A stretch of 64,000 nt of DNA from Micropterix aruncella (taxonomy: Eukaryota; Arthropoda; Insecta; Lepidoptera; Micropterigidae), in the NCBI GenBank assembly GCA_944548615.1, contig OX155964.1:20006653-20070652 (forward strand). The letters run 5' to 3'. The notes under the pieces were generated by a model. It searched no databases. It saw only the letters and a program-made list of their open reading frames with translations, and had not been told where the DNA came from. The position numbers were made by a program, and so were the translations under genes. How positions within the stretch are numbered: the stretch's first letter is position 1; every line of letters begins with the position of its first letter. This document shows, piece by piece, positions 1 through 12,533 of this stretch.

Positions 1-1148
<1,148 letters not shown>

Positions 1149-1167
1149 ATTTATATAAATATACAAC

Positions 1168-2624
<1,457 letters not shown>

Positions 2625-3030
2625 CCCAAATAAATTATTGTATTAATTTTCCTAGCATCCTGGTTTATAATTTGATCTTTCTTTATTTTTACCGACTTAA
2701 TTAAAATTATTCTTTTTCCTAAAATCCATTTTCATAACTGAATACAAGATTTAATTGTGGCAATCGACTAGCCGACAGTGGATTCGGTGTCAAGTGTACG
2801 CTTGTAGATACTACGATAGTCGTATGTCGTATATGACCGTCCTAGCTTGCAAAGCTTGTGAATTGCAATTTGCATCAAGATGGCGCTGCATGCATCTTAT
2901 GCGTGCGTGTATTGTTGTTTAATTAAAGTGCAATGCGAATTTATCTGGGAAAACAGCAATCGTGTCACAATCCCCCCGCCTCGAACCGAAAATTCACGGA
3001 AGCAAGCGGAATTTTCGCCTAATTCACGTA
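2625..3030. other. Interior of the inverted-repeat unit, left of the pogo element
   Basis: About 400 bp unique within the window, with no recognised open frame. It may be internal sequence of the element that supplied the arms. The pogo insertion begins at its right edge. Confidence 0.4.
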
Positions 3031-3452
3031 AGTAGGGTCACCGGGTAAACAGTGAGTCACTTTTTTTTAACAGCTCATATCTCAAAACCTATCAGTCAGA
3101 TCGGCTTAAAATTTAGTTTGATGTATTTTATATTTTATCAGCTCTCAGAAAATTACTAAATCATTGACCCCCGATAATGTAGAGCAGAGGAAATAGGGTT
3201 TTTTTAAGAGAGCAGAAATGACCCACTGTGCACAATGAGTGGTGAACAATGGGTCACCCCCTGGTTAACAATGGGTCTAGGAGTTTTTATACGTAAATAA
3301 TTAAAGACAATTTAATCTAGAAATTACATTTTTATTTTTTTTTAAAAACCACACGGACCTAAGAACTACGATTATCTTAAAACTTAAAACGAAAACCGAA
3401 ACCGACAATACTAATAACTTTAAATGGAAATCAAGTTAGGTATGTCTTGAAT

Positions 3453-5711
3453 TTAACGGATATTTATACCACTCAGGTCAATGCCAAAAGTAAGATATGA
3501 TTGCTGACGAACAGTACTACCATTTGACGCAGGAGTTGGTAATAAAAGCTTAATATTATCATCCTTGACATAAGCCAAGTCTGGAGTATTTGGCATGGAA
3601 AAACGTCCTTCCTTGTGTCTCAAATAACTCACATAGAGCTCGAATGTATGATTTCGTTCTTCTAGTATCTTAGCAACATAGTACAACAATTGTCTTTTGA
3701 GCGCAAATTCTACTAAAACATACTCTCCCTCTCTTGGCATTCTTGGCAACGGCTTCATCAGCGTCTCTTGCGTAATAATATTCTCTTTATCTTCATCACT
3801 GAACCAGCTCCCTTCATCTGGTGAGTCATCATCTAAGACAATTTCACAATCCTCTTCCGAGTCGCTTTGAAGAACTTTTCTAATAGCTTTCTTGACAGTG
3901 GGTTGCACAACTTTCTTCCTTTTAATTGCCTTTTTATTATTTTCAATTTCGTTCTTTTCCGGTGTGTCAGTTGCAATAAGAGATTTGCCTAATCGCCTCG
4001 GCTTTCTTTTTTTGTTTCTTGCAGATGCCTTTAAAGGTTTTCGGAATTCATCTGGTGTAACTAGCCGGACAGATAAGGCAACTTTGGCATGTGATGACCT
4101 GGGAGAGGTTTCATCAGGGTCTTGTCTAGCCACTAATGGTAGTGGTGATGAAGATTGTGACTGAAGAGAATGGTTCTCTTGTGATCGTTGTCTTGGGATT
4201 GCATCAGCAGGGTGGATTATTGCTGCCAAACACATATGAGACAGGGAAGGTGGAGTTGTAGCACAAACTATTGAAGATAGCGTAACAGACACAGACGCAT
4301 CACTTGTGATTTGAACAGAAGATTCAACAATCGACTGTTCAATTGCGTCTATCACAGAGGGATTTGGAGTATCTTCAAAATCTGAAAGGAAAAAATACTG
4401 TTGGCATGTGGGTTCGACACCTTAAAATAACTAAAAAAAATATTTAAATAAGTGTTAGGTAGGCTGCATACCTGTTGGTTTCTCAGCAGCAGGCCTGTCA
4501 GTGACGCTGCTCGGCATGAAGTCTTCCTCCGAGAATATATCTCTGTCGAACGGGTATATTCCGGTTTTCCTGAATGACTGCTTTATGTTAAGTGGAGTCA
4601 TACTCTTTTCAAAAGCTTGACCAACTAGTGTTCCAATATCGTAAATGGTCACTGGACATCCAGGATTTCGCATCATCCATGACTCCATCGCTGATGCATA
4701 GTAAGATTTAAACGGTCCATAGATGCCGACGTCTAACGGCTGAAGTTTCGCCGATGTGTGTGGGTGTAAAGTAAGCACAGTCACCCCTGACTCTTTAGCC
4801 AAATTAAGTGCTTCAATCGATAGATGTGATTCATGATTGTCCATGATGAGAACTGTTGGAGAATCTTTCGTAGATCCTGACCTCTGCACAAAATGCTGCA
4901 TCACCTGTACAAACGTTTCAGTATTCATCCACCCAGTAGGAGTGGCGAGGATAAGAGAACCAGGTGGTGTCCCAACTTTCATGCGAGGATTTATATTCTT
5001 GCGTGGGAAGACCAATACGGGTGGAAGGGGAACACCTCCTGCACTTATGATATTACACGTTGTGACAAGTGTACCTTTTTCACCGCTAGACACTTTGCAT
5101 ATATTCCTTTTTCCCTTCGGAGCTAAAACTCGTGGATTTTTCTGCACAGTACTTGTAGCAGTTTCATCTAAATTATAAATGCGCGTGCCATCTGCAAAGG
5201 CTGGACTGCGGCTAAGCACATTTTGAAGGTTGTCGAAAAATATTTTAACAGTTTCCCTATTGAACGCTGTTGCTCGCGCCAAGCTGCAGTTTTCAGGTTT
5301 ACGTAATGACATCTCAGGGAATCGCTCACGAAACCCTCGGAACCAATCTATGCCAGCCATTTTGTTCGCTTCCCAACTCTCAGGAACTGGTATATTGTTC
5401 ATTTTTGCCATATCATAAGCTATTTTGCGGCAATCTTTAGTGATAAGACCATAAAACATTAAGGCACACTTTTGGTAATAATCACGTAAGGCCTCCTCAT
5501 GTTCAGCCTTAAATATTTTCCTGACGGAATAATTTGGCGTCAGGCGGTCAGGATTTTTTTTTCCATGATATCTTTGCAGAGTAGAAAAAGCAATGAAATG
5601 CTCTTTCGCTGCTTGCCTGATGCTTTTTCCGGCCTTTATAGCATCTAATGCCTTTTTCATTTGATCTTCCGTATGAATACCAATTTTTCTACTAGGTTTA
5701 TTTCTGCCCAT
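3453..5711 (-). CDS. Pogo/jerky-type DDE transposase, two exons
   Basis: Exon 1 is 4472-5711 and exon 2 is 3453-4381. The donor CAG|GTATGC and acceptor TTTCAG|ATTTTG join in phase to 722 codons. The N-terminus (residues 1-60) has the Psq-type helix-turn-helix pattern (RKIGIHTEDQ, 'SIRQAAKEHFI'). The DDE_1 core follows at about 190-400, with the three acidic sites visible as NLDETA, IMDNHESH and QPLDVGIYG. This is a complete catalytic set. Exon 2 encodes a low-complexity, lysine/serine/acid-rich linker and ends in a compact ~75-residue segment (GEYVLVEF..YYVAKILEE..FELYVSYLR) that looks like a small beta-barrel reader domain. No stop or frameshift was found. The protein should bind the element ends and cut and paste the element; domestication is not suggested because TIRs are present. 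Confidence 0.85.
4382..4471 (-). other. Intron of the pogo transposase
   Basis: A 90-bp intron with GTATGC at the donor and a pyrimidine-rich TTTTTTCCTTTCAG acceptor on the minus strand. Splicing replaces a stop five codons after the donor with the C-terminal exon, so the C-terminal domain is made only from spliced RNA. Confidence 0.75.
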
Positions 5712-6269
5712 TCTGTAAAAAAATCATTTTATTTTCATCAAAGATATACCTAGCTTTATAATAGGTAAATTGTTTCTATTTCCTGTAGGTATATTAGTTA
5801 TGATTAAAACATAGCAGAACCATGCGCATCGCCTCAACAACGAGTCCACAGTGAATCGCGATCCACTGAGTACACAGTGGATCAGACCCACCCTTGACCA
5901 TAGACCTATGTTAAATGCAAACAAGAACCAACCTGTTAAGAACAAAGCTAGTCAATCATCTATGTGATATATTACAGCGTACTAACAAGGTCACAGTATG
6001 GTAATACAAGTTTACCTATATCTATTATAAGTTAGGAATTATAAACAAAATATCAACTCACATTTCAAAATATTTTATGAGCGTCACGATAAAATCGGCC
6101 GTAGCACGTCGTCATCTGGGCGCAGCTGCGCGGGAACTGGCGGAGCAGGGATTGCTTATAGGGAGGCGTCTGTGAGCGGACAAGCGTCTGCGCTATCGTA
6201 CTTATTTTCGTCAATATGTGCGTGACCCACTGTACCCAACTGACCCACCGTTTACCCGGTAACCCTACT

Positions 6270-6839
6270 ATAACATCCAACATTCCTACACGCTTCCCAA
6301 GTTTGACAGCTGTAAACACGCGCTGATTCTAACCTGTGAACTCACCTGACTCTGGGTCAATGATGTGCCCCTCACGCGTCCGACCCGGGATACAATCCTT
6401 CCTTATTCGATTCAAGGATAAGCCCTTATTCGATTCAAGGAACCTACTTTTAAGGATTAGCCCAAGAAGAGCGTTGAACAGCTCGGTAATTAATCTTTCA
6501 TACAAGCTCTTACATTCCTTCAATCATAAATCTCTGCATTCATCACCATCTATAATACGGTAGCCAATCCAATAGGCATACCGATCCTTTCATTCGACAC
6601 TGAAGACCTAAATAACGTGTGCTACTGTGTCACACCAATTTCGTTGACACCTCATCGAAGCCTCACTTTTCTGCCTAGAACGCTTTGCTGCACTGCTACT
6701 TAAATAAAACTTTACTTTTCAGAACGAACGCATTGTCGCATTGGTTCCACTGACTGCGGCAACCTGTTGTGTGCACTGGACCCATATTCGATAATGTTCC
6801 AGTCTCCAGCCCATCCGGGCTCCAGCCCATATTCAAATA
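6270..6839. other. Interior of the inverted-repeat unit, right of the pogo element
   Basis: No gene recognised. A short tandem duplication, cttattcgattcaagg, occurs at about 6402-6420 and 6424-6441. This is the probable continuation of the element interrupted by pogo at 3031. Confidence 0.4.
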
Positions 6840-7094
6840 ATTAATCAAGGATTCAAAATAGAGCCTTGTAAACCATTTTTCGTGACGTCTGCAAATGGAG
6901 TTAAATCTTTTTGTAGCGGGGCACTAAGACTGCCAGTAACAATTAAAGGTGTTACGATAGTGTGTATATTTTACATTATTCCAGCCATAAATATACCATT
7001 GATTTTAGGTATAGATGTCTGGGAAAAATTTGGCCTAATTCCTAATATTATACAATTTTTAATACACAAAATCAAGATGAAGATTGGTAATTAA
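6840..7094 (+). pseudogene. Retropepsin fragment of an LTR retrotransposon
   Basis: An open frame of about 85 codons has the layout of the C-terminal half of a Ty3/gypsy-type aspartic protease: a 'VTSANG' flap-side segment, a 'LPVTIKG' strand, then the hallmark 'IPLILGIDVWEKFGL' (ILG-x-D-x-W). The catalytic DSG part and any reverse transcriptase or integrase are missing. The frame runs into the right inverted-repeat arm and stops at 7094. It is a broken remnant. Confidence 0.7.
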
Positions 7095-8103
7095 ATCCCG
7101 TACGTAAAAACGCGGACACTTAGCCACATTAAATCAGATCCGCTTAACTAGAAATTAAATCTAGTATTTTATAAAAATATTGTAACAATTATTCAAATTA
7201 ATAAAATAAATGAAAATTAGGAGACCGAAAGCGTAAACGAGTCGAGTAAGCAATCAGTACCTATGGAAGCGGTATAATTAGACGGCCATGTTTCCGGCTC
7301 TTCTTTTTTTTCGAATTCGCAATTCAGCTAGTGCGGTCGATATTAATTGAGAATCCCGTGGTACACGAATTGGATAAATTAACCCGGTGAGTTTTGAAGC
7401 GGTTGTTCGATATTAGATACAAGATGAATCCTTATCCGTTCGGGTGGGAAGGGATGGATTGAAGAGTGAACCGACTCCCTAGGATTGGGCAAACTGACTC
7501 CTCATTTTCCTTCCCTCCCACTTATTGCTCCTGTGTAATTACAGGGATTCTCCTAGCGGATTAATCTTCTCCGTTGGACCATTCTCCCGCCGATCTACCT
7601 ACCGCGTCGCAAGACGGTCGACCGCGGCCAACGTGAACATCATCGCACGTACGAGAGTGCCCCCCGTCGCATGTACATCACCCGCCGTTTCCCGTAGGAA
7701 AGCAAGGCGTAGACCGGGAAGAGGAAGAACGGGGATCGGCCAGCCGAAGAGAAACGCGACTCCGTCGAAGATCGTCACATCCTACATACCCGTGTCCCCC
7801 CGTGCTTCAATCCAATAATTCTTTTTAAAATCCAATACTTTGTAAGCCGACCCTGGATAAGGATCGCATGTCTTTTGCTCTACTTTTAATGATTCTAGTG
7901 AAGTAATCTCGCATTTTACTTTGATTATATTCTAGTAATGGTAATCTAAATGATCACTGTTATATTCTCGTAGGTGGGACTAAGATCCCAATAAATCGAT
8001 TTCTAATAAAAACAAGTGACTTTTACTAAGGTGATTCTAATTTCTACAGGTTACTATAGATTCCATAGGTCACCAAAGGTATCCCCCAACTATCTATGTC
8101 ACA
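7046..8103 (+). repeat. Right arm of ~1.05-kb inverted repeat, LTR-like
   Basis: Reverse complement of 1591-2624. It follows a retropepsin fragment read on the same strand, has AATAAA near 7990 and ends CTATGTCACA against TA tract 3. The order protease, then LTR-like arm suggests an internally deleted retrotransposon. The left arm, inverted, cannot come from a simple element copy, so the pair needs a rearrangement or two insertions. Confidence 0.75.
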
Positions 8104-8362
<259 letters not shown>

Positions 8363-9682
8363 ATAAATAAATACAAACGGAGCTGCCATGGAATTCACCG
8401 ACCGGAGTCGGGCCCATCATAATACTATTTTTTTACACTTCTGAGGGGTGAGCAGTGGATTCCGGACTTACGAACCGGCTGTGGTAGGTTTAGGACAGCT
8501 GTCTTGCCACATGTGAGCGTTCACCTTACCACCCATTCACTCCCCCTTCGAAGCCATAGAATTTGAGATGCGCAAATCGCAGTTTTAGATAATTTTTCTA
8601 AGAAAGAGTTGATTATTTTTCTGGAAAGGCCAAGATCTTTAAAGAGGTGAAATAGAGATTTAGCTGGCAGGCCACGAGCGCCAACTTCCACCGCGTGAAG
8701 GTGAACAGTGAAGCCGTTCCGGGTTACGGCATTTGCAAGATCATGGTATTTATTTAATTTGTACTCGTGGTCTTTTGGGATATTTGATTCCCATGGAACA
8801 GTTAATTCTACAATAAGAGCCACCTTCCGAGATAGAGAGTAAAGAGTTATATCTGGACGGAGGGCTGTACATCCGAGACTTTCAGGGAATTTATACTGCT
8901 TAGAGACCGAATCAACCTCCAGAATCCAATCTGTAGCTTTCTCGATTATTGAGAAAGGTTTTGTAGTTAAATGTTTTTTGCCTTTAGCGCCATCCCGCAC
9001 AAACTGTATTGGGGGTTTGGAGGATACTGTCAAACCCTTGTTGGCACGAGCCACTGAGAGACTAATTACCTCGCGAATAACAGCGAGAACTTTGTCATGG
9101 CGGTAAGTGTACCGTCCTTGATCTAAGGCCACCTTGCAGCCAGCTAGAATGTGTCTAGCTGTGCAAGGGGTATTGCTACAGAGGGGACAAGAACTATCCT
9201 CGGCAAAGCTCCAACGAGCGAGGTTACTGGGGTCTGGAAGTGTATGCTGAAAGGCATTCAAATAAAATTTCTGCATCTGGCGTCCAGTCATAGAGCATTA
9301 CCTTCCAGTGCATTGGAGGCGGAATGCAAAAGTCTCCAATTGTTGTCCAATCATTCTGGCATTGAAGGCCAATAGCATGAGCCATACTCTTGCTGTCGTA
9401 ATCTCCCCGCAAAAGACACTTCTTCAAGTCCACGTCGCTCGTGGTTGTAGGTACTGCCATACCCCAGACCAGTGCCATTCTGGCTGATTCCAGTAAGGAA
9501 CTTTTTGTGGAAGTCTACGCGGGCTTGTAGATCATTTGAATCACTACGGCCACTTATTACGTGCTTCGATATTGCCGGATCTTTGGAATTGCACAGAATC
9601 GAATTTTTGGTTATTCTGGAGTTGGCGTAGAGCAGAGAGGGCAGTTTAAGCGCTAGCCCAAAATTTTGTTTGGACCTGAAGT
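8363..9682 (-). mobile_element. 5'-truncated RLE-type non-LTR retrotransposon (R4/Dong-like)
   Basis: The 3' end (minus strand) is GCTCCGTTTGTATTTATTA at 8363-8385, directly beside TA tract 3; the truncated 5' side meets TA tract 4. A non-coding 3' region (8366-8520) precedes the coding part. The same 3' end recurs at 30150-30215, 32285-32512 and 45884-46000. An RLE endonuclease plus TA-repeat flanks fits the R4 clade, whose Dong member is known to use TAA-type repeats. The clade call is an inference. Confidence 0.8.
8521..9640 (-). pseudogene. C-terminal part of RLE retrotransposon polyprotein, frameshifted
   Basis: The main frame (8521-9291) shows a zinc knuckle CPLCSNTPCTARHILAGC (CX2CX8HX4C), then RHDKVL, then the restriction-like endonuclease core 'RPDITLYS' and 'VELTVPWE' with downstream 'YKLNKYHDL'. 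This is the order known from R2/R4/NeSL-type elements (reverse transcriptase, knuckle, endonuclease). Upstream protein continues in other frames at 9224-9478 and 9351-9650 ('[10 protein letters not shown]', '[12 protein letters not shown]'), so at least two frameshifts break it. The reverse transcriptase itself is missing. Confidence 0.82.
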
Positions 9683-9850
<168 letters not shown>

Positions 9851-10530
9851 GGTGATACCGACTGATCTTAATTATGTACTGTTTCTTATTCATATCCCAT
9901 TTAAATATGTATAATTACCTAATATCCCCGAGGGTAGGTACCTAACACATCCAGGCATTGTATTTTTAATAAATATCAGTCTTCATCTCGAAAAAAAAAA
10001 AAATGCACGACCACAATATTTTAACCCTTGTCGGTTGGTAGGTCCGTAAAGTAAAAACACATTAGCTTTGATTTTTAGGTAAATCAACGCATACCTACTT
10101 TATTTATCAAATGTTCGCATATCTCAATTTATACATATAATACATACGTACGTACATTCCTAACCAATCAATAGAATATAATTTTAATAGTAAAAATCTT
10201 AAATTATCAATAAAAAACATTTACATACATATTGAAACTTAACATTTCTGTTGTTTTCTGTTCGATAAATTTGTAGAAAAAATTGCAGAATTAAGATACG
10301 TTTTTCATTATGGGAGAGGAGACAGGTATTTTTTAGTCAAAAGGTTTTCGTAGATTTAAAGGCATACAGGTTTTGGAAAATTTTTTAGATAGGGGCTCTG
10401 AGGCCGCATTCATATTGCAGGCGTGCGCTTGACAGATAATTTAAAACAGTCGACTATGTCAAGTCCATGATATCACCCAAAAAGCCCAATAGTTTGGAAA
10501 AAGCTGATATTTCAGATCAGACCGTATTTT
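9851..10530. other. AT-rich non-coding stretch
   Basis: No gene seen. 9985-10060 (a poly-A run of 13, then '..cccttgtcggttggtaggtccg') resembles 38417-38490, so it is probably a decayed dispersed repeat end. Confidence 0.4.
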
Positions 10531-10985
10531 GGCCATGGAATGCCGGAGTAGAGTCAGAAGGCTAGATACCGGGACACCCGGCGCTAGAGTACTAGGAAAG
10601 GTATTATTTTAACTAGTAACTAGTAGATGACTTTTGGAAAATCACAAAATTCATCAGTAGACAGTGGATGCAATAAAAAAACTTAAAACATATGGTCAGA
10701 CTGCTTCATAAACGAACTCGTGGCGTCAGTTCATCCATACATGTCTTGCATCGGTCTATGATGCATCGGTCTACTGTGCCGCACAATATAATGGCGGAAT
10801 ATAATGGTCTGGAGATGCTGACCATATCTTTCAAGTTCTTTATTGCATTCACTATCTATTGATGAATTTTTCAGCTTTTCCAAAAGACTTTGGGGCTACT
10901 TAGAAAAAGTACACTTTTCCTAGTATGCCAGCACCAGGTATCCTGGAATCTGGTCTGGTCTGACTATACCCCAGCATTCTATGGC
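10531..10985. mobile_element. Non-autonomous TIR element, about 455 bp
   Basis: Long imperfect inverted repeats: 10531-10715 against the reverse complement of about 10800-10985. Matching landmarks are GGCCATGGAATGC/GGCCATAGAATGC, a CCGGGACACCCGG-like palindrome, 'tactaggaaa', 'tggaaaa', and 'atgcaataaa..atggtcag'. No open frame is convincing. A partial relative lies at 32800-32880. The superfamily is unknown. Confidence 0.7.
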
Positions 10986-11231
10986 CATAATACTGTGTTC
11001 CGATGACCTTTTCCGAGAGTATAGAGTGTTGAGTGTGAGAAAAATGTTTATGCTAGTAACTCTCACTAAATTCCAGAGTGAGTTAGGAGAACAGAAAAAA
11101 AAGCCAGCAATCTCGTGTGACAAGAAGATCGAAACAAAAAAAAATTTGCAATACCACTCAGGAGATCCGCTTTTGGCCAATCCAGTTTTACTTTCTTGCC
11201 CCCAAATTTTATAATTGCCTACCGCCAAACA

Positions 11232-11480
11232 TTAACCCCTCAAATGTGAGGCGTCCCTTAAGGGATGCCTTGGCAAAATGTATACAAAATGTATATAAAT
11301 TTATATAAATATAAATATAAATGTAAATGTGCGCCGCTTTATAGTAATCCGCTCTATAGTAATGCTATAGCTCTATAGTAAACCCCGCTCTATGTAAATG
11401 TAAAAGTAAATGTAAATATAAATTTATATATATTTTGCCGAAGGCAACCCGAGCTAATCGCCATTCATTTGAGGGGTTAA
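11232..11480. mobile_element. TTAA-flanked MITE, CCCCTCAAATG termini
   Basis: TTAA-CCCCTCAAATG at 11232 and CATTTGAGGGG-TTAA ending at 11480. TTAA duplications and CCC termini are the piggyBac signature. The middle is AT-rich with TAAATG-like short repeats and a repeated 'gctctatagtaa'. Length 249 bp with no coding capacity. Confidence 0.85.
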
Positions 11481-11589
11481 AGACATTAAAATTTCATATA
11501 AATTTAAAAATAGTTTGAGTGCCTACCTCTTAAATTCTAAAAATGCAGATATTGAACACCTTACTAGATAATTGAATCTTTATAATAAA

Positions 11590-11960
11590 AACATAATAGT
11601 ATATGTAGTAATATAAATTGATGATTTCTAAATATAATTTTATTTTTATTTTTGTGAATTTGTTTTGTGTATTATTAATACATATTAATACTTACTAATA
11701 CATATATAAATATATATGTATTAGTAATAATCATGTTTTAAAATAAAATAATAGGTTATTGATAATTTTCATGACATTTTCTTACGAATTTTTAATTAGG
11801 CAATTAAGCTATTTCTGTTACAGTATGATTTTGTTTGTTTTTTTTTATAGAAATATAATATTATGAATTTCTTAGGATAATTAGAATAAATTGTCTACCT
11901 TGGAACAGGCGGCAGCCTAGTTAGGTTAAGACTTTTGTATATTGAACCTACTCATAATTT
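11590..11960 (+). repeat. T-rich/hairpin repeat (S family)
   Basis: A T-rich body (about 11630-11880) is followed by a hairpin-capable end, CCTTGGAACAGGCGGCAGCCTAGTTAGG. The same arrangement recurs at 32880-33350 and on the minus strand at 60660-60990. It looks like a non-autonomous element or a LINE 3' region; I cannot assign it. Confidence 0.5.
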
Positions 11961-12434
11961 GAACTCAATAAATAATTTATATTTGTAATTTGTAATCTGA
12001 AAGTATCAGCTTTTCTAAAACTCTTGCACTTTTTTTGTCGCTGGCTCCTTGACTATAATACACTATATAATCAATGTATAAGTTTGAGGCTGCTTGGTTG
12101 GACATAGATAAATTATTAACAAAAAACTTAAGCTAAACATAAACAGCTCCACAATAATGGCGAAACAATTGCATATTATCACAATTTCTTAAATTTCTAC
12201 TTAATACAACTCATAAATATTGTTTCAAAATTTTTTAATCATTATTTTATTTATGATCTTACATAAAATATACACTATAATACTGGTTATTCAATTAAGC
12301 ACCGACTAATCGTAAACAACATCAATACAAAACTTTGACCAATAATACATTCGCCAATAATAATACTTTCAAAGGAAAAGTTCCAATACGTTCATTTGTG
12401 AGTCTCTACAGGTTTGTTGTCACTAAGACAATAG

Positions 12435-12440
12435 TTTATT
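12435..12440 (-). terminator. Polyadenylation signal of the SLC26A11-like gene
   Basis: AATAAA on the minus strand, 56 nt after the stop codon at 12496-12498. It is the first canonical signal past the last exon, which implies a very short 3' UTR. Confidence 0.6.
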
Positions 12441-12495
12441 AAAAACTGCACTGAAGTATATCCCCACATTTTGATTTTATGTTAGCTGATTAATA

Positions 12496-12533
12496 TCAAC
12501 TGCTCTCGACGACGGGTTGTGGCCGGATAATAC
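12496..12533 (-). CDS. SLC26A11-like, last exon
   Basis: Twelve codons (IIRPQPVVESS) and TGA at 12496-12498. Acceptor TTATTTCAG|GTATTATCC. It was chosen because the upstream exon ends one base into a codon and this acceptor completes it; the 7-kb intron between is full of transposons. The coding part is short, so this is the least certain exon. Confidence 0.65.

Larger units (their letters stand above)
3031..6269 (-). mobile_element. Pogo-type DNA transposon, apparently full length
   Basis: Inverted termini are visible: AGTAGGGTCACCGGGTAAAC at 3031-3050 and, on the opposite strand ending at 6269, AGTAGGGTTACCGGGTAAAC. Repeats of GGGTCA-like motifs follow inside both ends. TA dinucleotides flank both ends to within one base, consistent with the TA target of the Tc1/mariner-pogo superfamily. 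The only long gene inside is a two-exon transposase on the minus strand. The element sits inside the long inverted-repeat unit, so it is the younger insertion. Confidence 0.85.

Noticed and set aside
3892..5418. Plus-strand frames at 3892-4164, 4837-5178 and 5230-5418
   Set aside because: They are antisense shadows of the pogo transposase exons.
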